Assembly (NCBI GenBank): GCA_905182645.1
Contig: CAJJCJ010000007.1
Location: forward strand, 1-64,000
Length of the DNA stretch: 64,000 bases
Source of the DNA: an uncultured Sulfitobacter sp.
Lineage (GTDB): Bacteria; Pseudomonadota; Alphaproteobacteria; Rhodobacterales; Rhodobacteraceae
Direction: 5' to 3'
The notes under the pieces were generated by a model. It saw nothing but the letters and a program-made list of their open reading frames with translations. It did not search any database and was not told the DNA's origin. Below are positions 8,644 through 19,440 of this stretch, piece after piece (position 1 is the first letter of the stretch; each line of letters opens with the position of its first letter). The position numbers were made by a program, and so were the translations under genes.

Positions 8644-11109
8644 ATGGCGCTTCTGTTTCGCTGGCTCCTCCGCCTTGTGTCGGTCATGATTTTTATGATC
8701 GTGGGAACCTTCGGGCTGGCCTATTATTTCGCCTCACGTTCATTGCCCGATTATGATGCGGAATCTGTGGTCCGTGGGCTGAATGCACCAGTGGAAATTG
8801 TGCGCGACAATGCGAATGTCCCGCATATTTTTGGCGAAAGTGACGCTGACGTCTATTTTGCACTGGGGTTCGCCCATGCCCAAGACCGGATGTGGCAAAT
8901 GACCATGCTACGCCGCACCGCCCAAGGACGGCTGTCGGAACTGTTTGGCGAACGCACGCTCGAGATCGACAAAGTGATCCGGCGCTATGATATCTACAAT
9001 CTGGCTGTGGCCTCGGTGGACGATCAAGATAAGCCGACAACAATCGCACTTGATGCATATGCGGCAGGCGTGAATGCGTGGTTGGCCGAGGTAAACGCGG
9101 GCGCACGCGGGCGCGGCACGCCTGAAATGTGGCTGTTCAACCACCCCGTTTCACCTTGGCAACCCGCCGACAGTCTCGCAATTCTCAAACTGATGGCACT
9201 GCAACTGACGTCCCATTTGGAACGCGAAATTTTGCGCGCGCGCACATCCCTGATGCTACCGTCCGCACGGTTGGCAGACTTATTGCCAGACGACCCAAGC
9301 ACAGGCGTCGCAGCCCTGCCCGACTATGCGCAGTTGGTCCCTAACTTGCCGCGCTATACGCCGAACATGCGCTTGGCCTATGGGTCGTTGAACCCGTCAA
9401 AGACGCCACAATTAGCAGGTGCGTCAAACGCATGGGCCGCAAGCATCGACAGGTCTGCTGCCGGCGCCACGTTGCTCGCCAACGATCCTCACCTAGGCCT
9501 GACAGCCCCAACCATCTGGTATCTGGCCCGCCTCGAACTACAATCTGGCGGCATCATCGGTGGTACAATTCCAGGCATGCCCGTCGTTTTGACTGGTCGC
9601 AGCGCGGATCTCGGCTGGGGGCTGACCAGCAGCTATCTGGATGACCAAGACGTATTCTTAGAAGAACTTAACCCCGGCAATGTCACTGAATACCGCACAC
9701 AAAACGGCTGGACCCCTTTCCGGACCCGCGAAAGCATTATCCGCGTCAAAGATGCCTCCGCCGTCACAGTCAAACTCCGGTGGAGCGTGAATGGCCCAGT
9801 CATGCCAGCCACCCAATATGACTTGGGGTCAATTACGCCCGCAGGCCATGTGACAGCGATTGGCTGGACAGCGCTATCTGACAAAGACACATCAATGTCG
9901 GCAGGCCTTGCCATTAGCCGCGCCTACAGCGTGCAAGATGCGATCGCTGCCGGCGAAAACTATATTGCGCCGTCACAGAACCTGATACTGGCTGACCGCA
10001 ACCAAATCGCGATGAAGACCATTGGGGCGATTCCTGCGCGCGACGCAGCCCACCAAAGCAAAGGACGCCTGCCCAGCTATGGCTATTTGCCGCAAAACCG
10101 GTGGAAAGGACGTCAGCCATATGTGGACAATCCTGAATTCATCAATCCACAGGGCGGCATTCTCGGCAACACTAATAACAAGATATCCGACAAGCCATTT
10201 CCCAATCACGTATCGTTTGAATGGGGCGACAGTCAGCGCATCAACCGTTGGCAGCGCCTCATGCAAAGCCGCGCCGTGCATACTCGCGAAAGCTTTATCG
10301 AGGCCCAGTTGGATACCGTCAGTTACACCGCCCGCTCGCTTTTACCACTGATTGGCGCTGATTTGTGGTTTACGGGCGCGGCGGCTGTCGATGGCACGTC
10401 AGAACGCCGCCGCCAACAAGCGCTAGAATTGCTTGCCGCGTGGAATGGCGAAATGAACGAACATTTGCCCGAACCACTGCTTTACGCAGCATGGTTGCGC
10501 CACCTGCAAGATCGGCTAATCCGCGATGAAATGGGCCCACTTACATCCGAATTCACCCATCCAAACCCGCTTTTCATTGAACGCGTGTTTCGCGATGTGG
10601 ATGGCGCATCCGTTTGGTGCGACGTGCTGCAATCAGCGCCCGTTGAAACCTGCACCGATATTGCGCGGCTGGCACTGGATGATGGATTAATCTGGATCGA
10701 TGAAAACGTCGGCGGCACAGTCGCGTCCTTGCGCTGGGGCGACCTGCATCAAGCGGCGCATGACCACCCAGTTCTAGGTACAGCGCCCGTTCTGAACTGG
10801 TTCGTCAACATCCGGCAATCCACCAGCGGCGGTGATAACACCCTGCAACGCGGGCTAACGTCAGGCACCGGGCCAAACCCGTTCCAAAACGTACATTCTG
10901 CGGGCTACCGTGGCGTTTACAACTTTGCTGACCCAGACAGCTCGGTGTTTGTGTCCGCCACAGGGCAATCCGGCCACCCGTTGTCACGCTACTATGACAA
11001 TCTAGGAGAGCTGTGGCGGCGCGGCGAATACATCCCGATGTCACTGGACCCAGATCTCGCACGTGCAGCCGCAGTTGGAGTCACCAAACTGATCCCTGCG
11101 GCAAATTAA
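8644..11109 (+). CDS. Penicillin acylase family Ntn hydrolase (S45), membrane-anchored
   Basis: An 821-residue precursor of an N-terminal-nucleophile amidase. Residues about 5-30 form one hydrophobic anchor or signal, placing the enzyme in the periplasm. The alpha-chain region carries NVPHIFGESDADVYFALGFAHAQDRMWQM. The predicted self-cleavage site is before Ser261 in AGASNAWAAS, which would start the beta chain, and ANDPHLGL and NTNNKI further on match the family's substrate-binding and oxyanion regions. Known relatives hydrolyse penicillins, N-acyl-homoserine lactones or other N-acyl amides; the substrate here cannot be read from sequence. Its position after an amino-acid/amide-type importer suggests release of a product that is then imported. 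The stop overlaps the convergent hflX stop. Confidence 0.9.
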   Translation: MALLFRWLLRLVSVMIFMIVGTFGLAYYFASRSLPDYDAESVVRGLNAPVEIVRDNANVPHIFGESDADVYFALGFAHAQDRMWQMTMLRRTAQGRLSELFGERTLEIDKVIRRYDIYNLAVASVDDQDKPTTIALDAYAAGVNAWLAEVNAGARGRGTPEMWLFNHPVSPWQPADSLAILKLMALQLTSHLEREILRARTSLMLPSARLADLLPDDPSTGVAALPDYAQLVPNLPRYTPNMRLAYGSLNPSKTPQLAGASNAWAASIDRSAAGATLLANDPHLGLTAPTIWYLARLELQSGGIIGGTIPGMPVVLTGRSADLGWGLTSSYLDDQDVFLEELNPGNVTEYRTQNGWTPFRTRESIIRVKDASAVTVKLRWSVNGPVMPATQYDLGSITPAGHVTAIGWTALSDKDTSMSAGLAISRAYSVQDAIAAGENYIAPSQNLILADRNQIAMKTIGAIPARDAAHQSKGRLPSYGYLPQNRWKGRQPYVDNPEFINPQGGILGNTNNKISDKPFPNHVSFEWGDSQRINRWQRLMQSRAVHTRESFIEAQLDTVSYTARSLLPLIGADLWFTGAAAVDGTSERRRQQALELLAAWNGEMNEHLPEPLLYAAWLRHLQDRLIRDEMGPLTSEFTHPNPLFIERVFRDVDGASVWCDVLQSAPVETCTDIARLALDDGLIWIDENVGGTVASLRWGDLHQAAHDHPVLGTAPVLNWFVNIRQSTSGGDNTLQRGLTSGTGPNPFQNVHSAGYRGVYNFADPDSSVFVSATGQSGHPLSRYYDNLGELWRRGEYIPMSLDPDLARAAAVGVTKLIPAAN

Positions 11110-12380
11110 AGCCGCGTAAACCGCTCTTTTTGGATAATCGTCCAGAACACGTTCAGGGTATAGCCTGCGTCCGTCAATTCTTCGTTTGTCACAATACCTG
11201 CGTCAAACAACCAAGCACGTTCGCGACCTTGGGCAAATGACAGTTCTATTACCTCTTCGCGGCGCGGATCCTTAAGGTGCTCTGCCAAAGACGCCAGAAG
11301 GTCGTCCATGCCATCACCAGTAACTGCAGAGATCGCGAACAAATCGTCCTTGCGATCTGCTTCGGTCTGGGCGGCCGCACGGGCGTCATCATCCAATAGG
11401 TCGGTCTTATTCCAGACTTCGACCATCGGCGCGGTTTCAGAAACACCAAGGGTGGTCAAAATGGTGCGGACATCCATCGCCTGTTCTTCGGTCTGCTCAT
11501 GGCTAATGTCACGGACATGCACGATCAGATCGGCGTCTAACACTTCTTCCAGTGTAGCACGGAATGAAGCGACCAACTCGGTCGGCAGATCACTGATGAA
11601 ACCAACGGTGTCGGACATAATAATCTCGTCGCCTGATGGCAGCATGATCTTGCGCATCGTCGGATCAAGCGTGGCAAACAGCATGTCTTTCACAAAGACT
11701 TCGGCACCGGTCAAACGGTTAAACAGCGTTGATTTACCAGCGTTCGTATAGCCAACAAGCGCGACAATCGGGAATGGTACCTTAGCGCGTGAAGCACGGT
11801 GCAACGCACGGGTTTTGACAACCTTTTCCATCTGCTTGCGCAGGCGGTTCAGGTGATCGTCAATCGCACGGCGGTCGGCCTCGATCTGGGTTTCACCAGG
11901 ACCACCAACAAACCCAAGACCGCCACGTTGGCGTTCCAAATGGGTCCAAGCGCGCACAAGACGGGTGCGTTGATACGCGAGCGCGGCCATCTCGACCTGC
12001 AACACACCTTCGGCGGTGCGGGCACGGTCACTAAAAATCTCAAGGATCAGACCAGTGCGATCAAGCAGTTTGACGTCCCATACTTTTTCCAAATTCCGCT
12101 GCTGAACTGGCGTGACGCGGCCGTCAATCAAGACAAGCTCGACTTCGTTGGCCTCGAATATGACGCGCAGTTCTTCGATCTTGCCTTTGCCCAGCAACAT
12201 CCCTGCGTGAATTTTCGGCAAACGGACAACATCGGACCCAACAACCTGCAGGTCCGGCAAAGCGGCGGCCAATGCCACGGCTTCTGCCAACGCTGGAACA
12301 GGATCTCTGCGCGTGTGGTCAGTTTTAAGTTCGGGGTGAATCACCCAAGCTCGTGTCTTGAGCTTTTCTTGTTCTTGCAA
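11106..12380 (-). CDS. hflX: GTPase HflX
   Basis: A 424-residue ribosome-associated GTPase that splits stalled or heat-damaged 70S ribosomes. The N-terminal HflX domain includes LPKIHAGMLLGKGK and the glycine-rich QRGGLGFVGGPGETQIE. The G domain has G1 GYTNAGKST at residues 210-218, G3 DTVGFI and G4 NKTD. The start is a TTG at 12380, directly after the hfq stop, with GAAGG about a dozen bases upstream inside the end of hfq; hfq and hflX are therefore likely cotranscribed, as in many proteobacteria. The C-terminal stop overlaps the convergent acylase stop by four bases. Confidence 0.95.
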   Translation of the reverse strand: MQEQEKLKTRAWVIHPELKTDHTRRDPVPALAEAVALAAALPDLQVVGSDVVRLPKIHAGMLLGKGKIEELRVIFEANEVELVLIDGRVTPVQQRNLEKVWDVKLLDRTGLILEIFSDRARTAEGVLQVEMAALAYQRTRLVRAWTHLERQRGGLGFVGGPGETQIEADRRAIDDHLNRLRKQMEKVVKTRALHRASRAKVPFPIVALVGYTNAGKSTLFNRLTGAEVFVKDMLFATLDPTMRKIMLPSGDEIIMSDTVGFISDLPTELVASFRATLEEVLDADLIVHVRDISHEQTEEQAMDVRTILTTLGVSETAPMVEVWNKTDLLDDDARAAAQTEADRKDDLFAISAVTGDGMDDLLASLAEHLKDPRREEVIELSFAQGRERAWLFDAGIVTNEELTDAGYTLNVFWTIIQKERFTRL

Positions 12381-12382
12381 AT

Positions 12383-12616
12383 TTATTCTTCGCCTTCATA
12401 AAGGCTGATCGGTTGCGCAGGCATGATCGTGGAAATAGCGCTTTTGTATACCAGCTGCGATTGGCCATCGCGGCGCAAAAGCACGCAAAAGCTGTCAAAC
12501 CAAGTGATAACGCCTTGAAGCTTCACACCGTTCACCAGAAATATAGTAACCGGTACTTTGGCTTTGCGAACATGATTTAGGAATGCATCCTGAAGATTTG
12601 CTTTATCGGCCGCCAT
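12383..12616 (-). CDS. hfq: RNA chaperone Hfq
   Basis: A 77-residue Sm-like protein that forms hexamers and pairs small RNAs with mRNAs. The Sm1 motif ([20 protein letters not shown], then [14 protein letters not shown]) and the Sm2 motif ([11 protein letters not shown]) are both present; the Sm2 His of YKHAIS is Ser here, as in other alphaproteobacterial Hfq proteins. The start ATG follows an AAAGGGG run. It lies directly upstream of hflX and 107 bases downstream of trkH. Confidence 0.97.
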   Translation of the reverse strand: MAADKANLQDAFLNHVRKAKVPVTIFLVNGVKLQGVITWFDSFCVLLRRDGQSQLVYKSAISTIMPAQPISLYEGEE

Positions 12617-12723
12617 TGCGGGACCCCTTTTTTTATTCTTGCGATCACGAACCGACCTCGTCAGCGTGTAATGCCCTATTATGTCGTGGCATAAACCAAG
12701 TTTCCAGCCCCAAAATGGCCTGT

Positions 12724-14247
12724 CTAGTTTCGCCAGATTTCAGGGTTAAATAGCGCGATAATTGCCAAAGTTTCCAGTCGTCCCAACACCATTGCAGCAG
12801 CCAAAATGACCTTTGCGGCGTCAGGTATCCCCGAAAACGCGATCGGGCTTTCAGCAGCGACATCTGCCAATGGGCCCGTGGTCGACAGCGCGGATACCGC
12901 CAGCACCATCGCAGTTTCAAACTGCACCCCAGTCAGCGACAATGCGATCATGACGCCCGCAATACTCAGCGCGAACAACATGAAAAATACCCACGAAATA
13001 TAGGCGCCCTGCCTACGGATACGCCGCGCGTCACGGCCACCACCGCCCACTGACGACGGATGCACAAGACGCTGCAGTTCCCGCTCAGAATGTCGGTAAA
13101 GCGCATATATGCGCAGCAATTTAACGCCACCCGCCGTCGTCGCAACTCCACCGCCGATCAACGCAAGCCCAACAAGCAAAAGACCGGGCGTCTCAAGGCC
13201 CGACCAATCGGCCGCGCCAAGCCAGTGCCGCGATTCAAATCCTGTAGTGGTCAGGAATGATGTCACTGTAAACGCCGCCCCCCAAATCGCACGCAACATC
13301 TGGTCAACAGTTGACGTGCTGTCTTCACCGATGGACCCAAAGAAATGGCGCAAAAACAGCATGCTTGTCACCGCAATGATCAACGCGAGACCCATCTTAA
13401 ATTCAGGATCAGATGCCAAGCCTTTGTCATTTTCGCCAAGCAATCTGGGGCTAAAGCTTAGTCGGGAAATCGCAAATAGGAAGAATACGAATATCAACAC
13501 TTCGCCCCAGAACCCTGCGACAGCGTAATACAATCCGCCGATTGGCGTAATTCCTGACGTCGAAAGCACTGACATTGCGTGGATCAAGGCGATATATGGC
13601 ACCTCACCCAAGCTTACCAAACCGATCCAAAGAACGAACGTAAGCCCCACATAAATGGGCACAAGGCGGGCCGCGTAGCGAGCCAAACGGGCGGATGGGT
13701 CTGCGACTTGGGCTATTTGACTAAACGCCTGGGCCATGGCCTCTTTTCCCGCTGACGCCGTGGATCGAACTTCGAACCCACCAAGGTTCATCGGCGCAAA
13801 AATCGACACAGCTGTGATCCATATCAACAAGCCACCCATCCAGCCAACAAGGCCACGCCAGACGTGCAATGACGGGGTTAGCCGCCCCGCATTTTCATAA
13901 ACTGTCGCGCCTGTGGTCGTAAAACAGGACACCATTTCGAACCATGCGTTCAGGAAACTGGTGTTACCGACGGCCTCTTGAAATGGGATCGCGAACATCA
14001 ATGGCAACGCCGTAAAGGCCGAAACCAGTGCAACCAATTGACTGCGCGCGACGCTGCGCGGGGCATAGCCTGCAGTGGCGAGGCCAATAATCACTGTAAG
14101 AATTAAAAATAAAATGAACCCGTAAAAGAACACCCGCATAGTCGAGAAGTCTGACAGGAAAAACCCGTGCACCGCAGGCACCATCATCGATAGCGCGCAA
14201 AAGCCCATTAAAAGCACAAAGAACGGAAGGCGCTGCAGCCATATCAT
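12724..14247 (-). CDS. trkH: TrkH family potassium transporter subunit
   Basis: Membrane pore subunit of the Trk K+ uptake system, 507 residues with about ten to twelve hydrophobic segments. Selectivity-filter-like repeats are visible: [42 protein letters not shown] and [10 protein letters not shown], the four P-loops of the family. Its ATG overlaps the trkA stop as TGATG, so the pore and its regulatory subunit are coupled. It is transcribed with the ntr genes upstream, placing K+ uptake next to nitrogen control. Confidence 0.94.
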   Translation of the reverse strand: MIWLQRLPFFVLLMGFCALSMMVPAVHGFFLSDFSTMRVFFYGFILFLILTVIIGLATAGYAPRSVARSQLVALVSAFTALPLMFAIPFQEAVGNTSFLNAWFEMVSCFTTTGATVYENAGRLTPSLHVWRGLVGWMGGLLIWITAVSIFAPMNLGGFEVRSTASAGKEAMAQAFSQIAQVADPSARLARYAARLVPIYVGLTFVLWIGLVSLGEVPYIALIHAMSVLSTSGITPIGGLYYAVAGFWGEVLIFVFFLFAISRLSFSPRLLGENDKGLASDPEFKMGLALIIAVTSMLFLRHFFGSIGEDSTSTVDQMLRAIWGAAFTVTSFLTTTGFESRHWLGAADWSGLETPGLLLVGLALIGGGVATTAGGVKLLRIYALYRHSERELQRLVHPSSVGGGGRDARRIRRQGAYISWVFFMLFALSIAGVMIALSLTGVQFETAMVLAVSALSTTGPLADVAAESPIAFSGIPDAAKVILAAAMVLGRLETLAIIALFNPEIWRN

Positions 14248-15623
14248 CAGAAAAAGTCGATCGAGACCTGCAAGAGACGCTCCACTTCGGACACGTCATC
14301 GGCCATCGCGAAAATTGCAATTACGTCACCTTCATCGATACGGGTATCGCCAGCCGGTTTAAATGTCTTTCCGCCTTTCATCACAGAGCAAACGATTGTG
14401 CCCTCTGGAAAGTCGATGTCCTTGATCTTGTGTCCAGATATCGGCGAGGTGCCCAGAACTTGCGCCTCAATCACTTCAGCCTCAGCGTCACCAATGGAAT
14501 ACACGCTGCGCACCCTGCCATGGCGGATATGGCGCAGGATCGAACTCACGGTCGTGGAACGCGGATTTATATAGGCGTCAATATTCAGTGGACCCATCAG
14601 CGGAACCAACGTCGGATCATTGATCAGCGTAATGGCCATTTTACAGCCCATTTCTTTGGCACGAACAGAGGCCAGAAAATTGGTTTTATCGTCATCTGTC
14701 ACGGCTAAAACCGCGTCCGCGGACGTGATGTTCGCCTCTTCCAGCAGGCCACTGTCCAGCCCGTCGCCGTGCAACACAATCGTGCGGTCAAGCAAGTCTG
14801 CGGCGCCTTCGGCTATATCGCGGTTTTTCTCAATTACTTTGACGCGCACCCTCTCTGTGCGGGCCTCAAGCGCGCGCGCAACAGCAAGGCCGACATTTCC
14901 GCCCCCAATAATCACGATACGTTCTTGCTTGTCATGGGATTTGCCGAAAATTTCCAGCGTGCGGTTCATATCTTGGGTGTCGGTAAACAGATAACATTCA
15001 TCGCCCACGAACAGCTGGTCACCCGCAGATGGCACAAACAACGCGCCTTCACGGCGCACCCCAACAACCAGTGCACGCAACGTCGAAAACAGATCCGTTA
15101 ACTGGCGCAATGGCGTATTAACAACGGGGCAATCTGCGTCGATCGTGATGCCCAGTAGCTGCGCTTTGCCTTCAAGAAAGCTTTCGGTGTCAAACGCTGC
15201 AGGAGCAGCAAGGCGCTGCAACGCGGCCTCGGCGACTTCTTTTTCGGGGCTGATAACCACATCAATCGGCAAGTGATCGCGGCGGTAGAGATCAGAATAA
15301 ATCGCGGTCAAATAACTCGTTGCACGCAAACGGGCAATTTTACGCTGAATTGCAAACACTGAATGCGCCACCTGACAGGTGACCATGTTGACCTCGTCGG
15401 AATGGGTCGCCGCAATGATCATATCGGCGTCACGTGCACCGGCGCGTTCCAAAATATCTGGATAGCTGGCAAAGCCCGTAACACCCTGCACATCAAGCGT
15501 ATCGGTCGCACGGCGCACCAATTCAGGGTTGTTATCAACCACGGTGACATCGTTCTTTTCGCCCGACAGGTGGCGGGCGATTTGCCAACCCACCTGCCCC
15601 GCGCCGCAGATAATCACTTTCAT
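14247..15623 (-). CDS. trkA: Trk system potassium transporter regulatory subunit TrkA
   Basis: A 458-residue cytoplasmic regulator that gates TrkH by binding NAD(H) or nucleotides. It contains two RCK modules: Rossmann motifs GAGQVGWQIARHL at the start and GGGNVGLAVARALE near residue 232, each followed by a TrkA_C domain (for example VLGTSPISGHKIKDIDFPEG). The length is standard. It sits 55 bases after ntrX and overlaps the trkH start by one base. Confidence 0.95.
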   Translation of the reverse strand: MKVIICGAGQVGWQIARHLSGEKNDVTVVDNNPELVRRATDTLDVQGVTGFASYPDILERAGARDADMIIAATHSDEVNMVTCQVAHSVFAIQRKIARLRATSYLTAIYSDLYRRDHLPIDVVISPEKEVAEAALQRLAAPAAFDTESFLEGKAQLLGITIDADCPVVNTPLRQLTDLFSTLRALVVGVRREGALFVPSAGDQLFVGDECYLFTDTQDMNRTLEIFGKSHDKQERIVIIGGGNVGLAVARALEARTERVRVKVIEKNRDIAEGAADLLDRTIVLHGDGLDSGLLEEANITSADAVLAVTDDDKTNFLASVRAKEMGCKMAITLINDPTLVPLMGPLNIDAYINPRSTTVSSILRHIRHGRVRSVYSIGDAEAEVIEAQVLGTSPISGHKIKDIDFPEGTIVCSVMKGGKTFKPAGDTRIDEGDVIAIFAMADDVSEVERLLQVSIDFF

Positions 15624-15678
15624 GATGTCACTCCTTCATGTGCCGTCACTGGTGCCAGAAGGGCGGGTCTGCGTCAAT

Positions 15679-17082
15679 TCAGGTTTCGCCTTCGACATAG
15701 GCAACGCGACCGCCTGCTTTGTTTGTGGTGGCCACGCCGAGCGACTTAAGCTTACGATGCAACGCAGACCGCTCCATGCCTACAAACGACGCAGTACGGC
15801 TGATGTTACCGCCAAATCGGTTGATCTGAGTTAGCAGATATTCACGTTCAAACAGTTCGCGGGCCTCGCGCAGCGGCAAGGTTGCAAGACCACCCGACAA
15901 AACGATGCGCCCTTCGTCCACAGCAGAAGATTCGTCCGACGCAGGCAGCTCTTTGGCGGCAATATCTTCGGTGTTTTCTCCAAGAATAAGAACACGTTCC
16001 ACGACGTTCTTAAGCTGGCGAACATTGCCAGGCCACAACATCGTTTGCAGCAATGCGCGGGCGTCCTCGGCCAATTTACGCAATGGTAGGCCCTGCGTTT
16101 TATTCAGCATGTCGATAAAATATTCGGCCAAAAGCGGAATATCCTCGCGGCGTTCTTCCAGACTTGGAACAGGAATTGGAACCACGTTAAGGCGGTGAAA
16201 CAGCTCTTCGCGGAATGTACCTGCATCAATGGCAGCAGTAAGATTACGGTTAGTGGACGAAATCACACGCAAATCAACCTGCACTTTGTATGTACCACCG
16301 ACGCGCTGGAACCGTTGATCGACCAATACACGCAATATTTTAGACTGCGTACCAAGCGGCATATCCGCGATCTCTTCAAAATAGATCACGCCACCGTTTG
16401 CCTCTTCTAACAGGCCTTTTTCGATACCATTGCTGCCACCCTCGCGACCAAACAGAACCTCTTCCATCCGGTCGGGTTCGATTGACGCGGAATTGACGGT
16501 GATAAACGGCGCAGATGCGCGGTTTGAATTGGCATGGATAAAGCGGGCGGCGATTTCCTTACCGGCACCAGCAGGACCGGTCAGCATAACGCGACCGTTT
16601 GACTTGGTGACTTTTTCCAGCTGCGATTTCATCATGCGGAACGCGGCACTGTCACCAAGCATTTCAGTGTCAGACACTTCGCCGCGCTTTAGTTCAACGT
16701 TTTCGCGGCGCAGCTTTGCTGTCTCCATCGCGCGGCGAATAACGACCAGTAACTGTTCGATATTAAACGGCTTTTCGATGAAATCATACGCGCCTTGCTT
16801 GATCGCAGCGACCGCAATTTCGATATTGCCGTGGCCCGAAATGATCACAATCGGAATATCAGGATGATCGCGCTTCACTGTCTTCAAGATGTCGATCCCA
16901 TCCATGCTGCTGTCTTTGAGCCAAATATCAAGGATCATCAGCGCAGGCGGTGATTTTGCAATCTCGGCCATACAGTCGTCAGACGTGCCAGCCAGTCGGG
17001 TCGTAAACCCTTCGTCCTGCAAAATATCAGAGATCAGTTCGCGAATGTCGCGTTCATCGTCGGTGATCAGAATGTCGCCCAT
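15679..17082 (-). CDS. ntrX: Nitrogen assimilation response regulator NtrX
   Basis: A 467-residue response regulator paired with NtrY. It has a receiver domain (phospho-acceptor Asp52 in MILDIW), an AAA+ domain and a Fis-type HTH ending (NISRTASFVGMERSALHRKL). The AAA+ Walker A reads GPAGAGKE instead of GESGTGKE, and the GAFTGA loop that contacts sigma-54 is missing: FGREGGSNGIEKGLLEEANGG occupies its place. Known sigma-54 activators need that loop, so this protein probably does not activate sigma-54 RNA polymerase. It lies nine bases after ntrY. Confidence 0.95.
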   Translation of the reverse strand: MGDILITDDERDIRELISDILQDEGFTTRLAGTSDDCMAEIAKSPPALMILDIWLKDSSMDGIDILKTVKRDHPDIPIVIISGHGNIEIAVAAIKQGAYDFIEKPFNIEQLLVVIRRAMETAKLRRENVELKRGEVSDTEMLGDSAAFRMMKSQLEKVTKSNGRVMLTGPAGAGKEIAARFIHANSNRASAPFITVNSASIEPDRMEEVLFGREGGSNGIEKGLLEEANGGVIYFEEIADMPLGTQSKILRVLVDQRFQRVGGTYKVQVDLRVISSTNRNLTAAIDAGTFREELFHRLNVVPIPVPSLEERREDIPLLAEYFIDMLNKTQGLPLRKLAEDARALLQTMLWPGNVRQLKNVVERVLILGENTEDIAAKELPASDESSAVDEGRIVLSGGLATLPLREARELFEREYLLTQINRFGGNISRTASFVGMERSALHRKLKSLGVATTNKAGGRVAYVEGET

Positions 17083-17091
17083 GGGAACCTC

Positions 17092-19425
17092 TTAAGTTTT
17101 GCTTTGATCCCCAAAGGCCAATGGCCCAAGGGGAAGTGTAATAACAGCAGCGGCGCCAACGTGGCCGGTCCCGTCAAAATCTACGGCATCGGTCAAAACG
17201 AGCGAGCCGCAGTGTTCTTCGATAATCTTTTTGACAATCGGCAGGCCAAGACCAGTGCCGCTGTCGCGTGTTGTTACATATGGTTCAAACAGCCGTGCGC
17301 GGTCAGTTGGTAGGCCTATTCCATTGTCGCTTATGGTGATCCGCGCACCATCGTCATCATAAGTCATTTCAACCCGAATCTGCGGTTTGAAATCAATTGG
17401 TGACTTCTTTTCTATATAAGTTTCAGTGGCTTCTCCTGCGTTCTTAATCAAGTTAGTCAAGGCTTGCGAAATCATAGTGGCATCCACATCGATCAAACGT
17501 CCAGCATTGGGTAAATCGGCAAAGATTGCCACATCTGGCTGACCTACATCCTGCAACGTCACAGCGTCCCGCGCCAAAAGCACCAAATCAGTCGCCCATA
17601 ATTCGGGTTCTGGCATCCGTGCAAATTTTGAAAACTCATCAACAATGCGCCGCAAATCATTGGTCTGACGAACAATAACATCCGTCAATTGATCCAGCTT
17701 GTCGCTTTCGATCACTTCTTTGGAAAACTTGCGCTTGATCCGTTCAGCCGACAATTGGATCGGGGTCAGCGGGTTCTTAATCTCGTGTGCTATCCGGCGG
17801 GCCACATCACCCCATGCGGCCATACGCTGCGCGCTGACAAGATCAGTGACATCATCAAAGGCCACAACATAACCTTCCAACTTGCCTTCCGCATTGCGGC
17901 GCGGTGACATGCGCACAAGCAAGCTTTCTTGTTGGCCGTCGCGGATCAGATTGATCTGTTCTTGTACAACCTCGCGGCCATCGCTGCGCATCTTATCAAA
18001 CAGGGTTCCGAACTCCGGCACGGCAACAGACAATGCCGACGTCGCCTGCTCTTCGGTAACCGCCAACAAGCGCTGTGCAGACCGATTAGCAAAGGCCACA
18101 CGCCCATCCGCATTAAGGCCCACAACACCCGATGTAACCGACCCCAGCACGCTGTCAAACAAACGACGACGGCGTTCAGATTGCCGGTTGGTTTCCAGCA
18201 GCTCGTCGCGCTGCCCCTTGAGCTGCGTGGTCATCTGATTGAAATACGTGCCCAACTGCGAAATTTCATCATCACCGTCATCTTCAATAACGCGCACATC
18301 CAAGTCACCAGAACCGACGCGCTGAGATGCTGTGACCAACCGGCCTACAGGGCGCGAAAGGCGTTCCGCAAACCAGAGACCCAGCCAAATTGCCGCAAGG
18401 ATCAAAATGACAGCAAAACCTAGATAAATCAGGCCAAAGTTCAACAAAAGTCGCCCACGATCATTTTCCAACTGCTCGTAAAGCGCAACAGTTTCAGTCG
18501 TTTGACCCAGAAGTGACAAAATCGCGCCATCCACAGCCCGCGTGACGTAAACATACCGGTCTTGGAATCGCGGCATCGCGATAAGTGCGCGGAATTCATT
18601 GTTGGTCAGGTCTTCGATCAAACGTAAACCAACTTCATCTGCAATCGCAAAATCCTGAGGCGCGGGTTGCTCATAGTCAAAATCATACGACCCTGCCCCG
18701 CGTGTCATGATCTCACCGGACCCATTGATGAAATATGCTTCGGTCAATCCACGATCTATCTGGTTTTGAACGCGCGCGATCGCTAGGCGTACATCCCCGT
18801 CATCCATAAAAAAGTCGCGCAGGCGTTCGGTATTTAAATACGCAGCAAGCGCCTGTCCGTCGCGCGTCAGCTCTTTCGTTTCTTCGGCTTCATAGGCTTG
18901 CGCGGTCGTTAATGACGTCGAAAGCACGGTTCGTACCCGCTCTGAAAACCAACCTTCAAGCCCAACATTCAGCGTAAGCATTGCAAAAATCGCAACAAGC
19001 ACCGTCGGGATCAGCGCAAGCAGCGCAAACGCACCCGTCAGACGCATGTGCAAAAGCGACCCCGCCGATTTTGCGCGTCTGGCGGAAATCATCTGCGCGA
19101 CCCGCTGCATCACCAATGCGGCCACGATCAGCACGTAAACAAGATCCGCAAGCAAAATAAGACGCAGCAAAGGCGACGTCGACGACTGCACCACGGGGCC
19201 TAACACAACATATGTAAGCACGGCCAAAACTGGCCCTAAAAAGACCAAGCCTAGAACAGTCGCGTTCTGCACGGCGCGCGTCCGCCGCCAGCGGCTGAAA
19301 CGCGCAAAATTAAAACGTTGAAGGCTACGCTGCACGCGCATCTGCCCCTTAATTTGGTGAGGTTTCCCCCACGTTCCACCACATGTCGTGAACTCTTCAT
19401 GATGCAGCTGCGTCTTGAAGGCCAC
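17092..19425 (-). CDS. ntrY: Sensor histidine kinase NtrY
   Basis: A membrane sensor kinase of up to 777 residues. Hydrophobic segments near residues 55-110 and 130-155 are followed by a periplasmic region, another membrane segment near 345, a HAMP linker (LSRPVGRLVTASQRVGSGDL), a PAS domain (GVVGLNADGRVAFANR), the phospho-acceptor site [15 protein letters not shown] and an HATPase domain (DNGIGLP, GTGLGLPIV). The GTG at 19425, sixteen bases after ntrC with CAGGAC before it, is one possible start; ATG at 19341, after AAGGGG, would remove 28 residues and resembles the N-terminus of relatives. It partners NtrX. Confidence 0.93.
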   Translation of the reverse strand: MAFKTQLHHEEFTTCGGTWGKPHQIKGQMRVQRSLQRFNFARFSRWRRTRAVQNATVLGLVFLGPVLAVLTYVVLGPVVQSSTSPLLRLILLADLVYVLIVAALVMQRVAQMISARRAKSAGSLLHMRLTGAFALLALIPTVLVAIFAMLTLNVGLEGWFSERVRTVLSTSLTTAQAYEAEETKELTRDGQALAAYLNTERLRDFFMDDGDVRLAIARVQNQIDRGLTEAYFINGSGEIMTRGAGSYDFDYEQPAPQDFAIADEVGLRLIEDLTNNEFRALIAMPRFQDRYVYVTRAVDGAILSLLGQTTETVALYEQLENDRGRLLLNFGLIYLGFAVILILAAIWLGLWFAERLSRPVGRLVTASQRVGSGDLDVRVIEDDGDDEISQLGTYFNQMTTQLKGQRDELLETNRQSERRRRLFDSVLGSVTSGVVGLNADGRVAFANRSAQRLLAVTEEQATSALSVAVPEFGTLFDKMRSDGREVVQEQINLIRDGQQESLLVRMSPRRNAEGKLEGYVVAFDDVTDLVSAQRMAAWGDVARRIAHEIKNPLTPIQLSAERIKRKFSKEVIESDKLDQLTDVIVRQTNDLRRIVDEFSKFARMPEPELWATDLVLLARDAVTLQDVGQPDVAIFADLPNAGRLIDVDATMISQALTNLIKNAGEATETYIEKKSPIDFKPQIRVEMTYDDDGARITISDNGIGLPTDRARLFEPYVTTRDSGTGLGLPIVKKIIEEHCGSLVLTDAVDFDGTGHVGAAAVITLPLGPLAFGDQSKT

Positions 19426-19440
19426 TGTCCTGTTGCTGTT

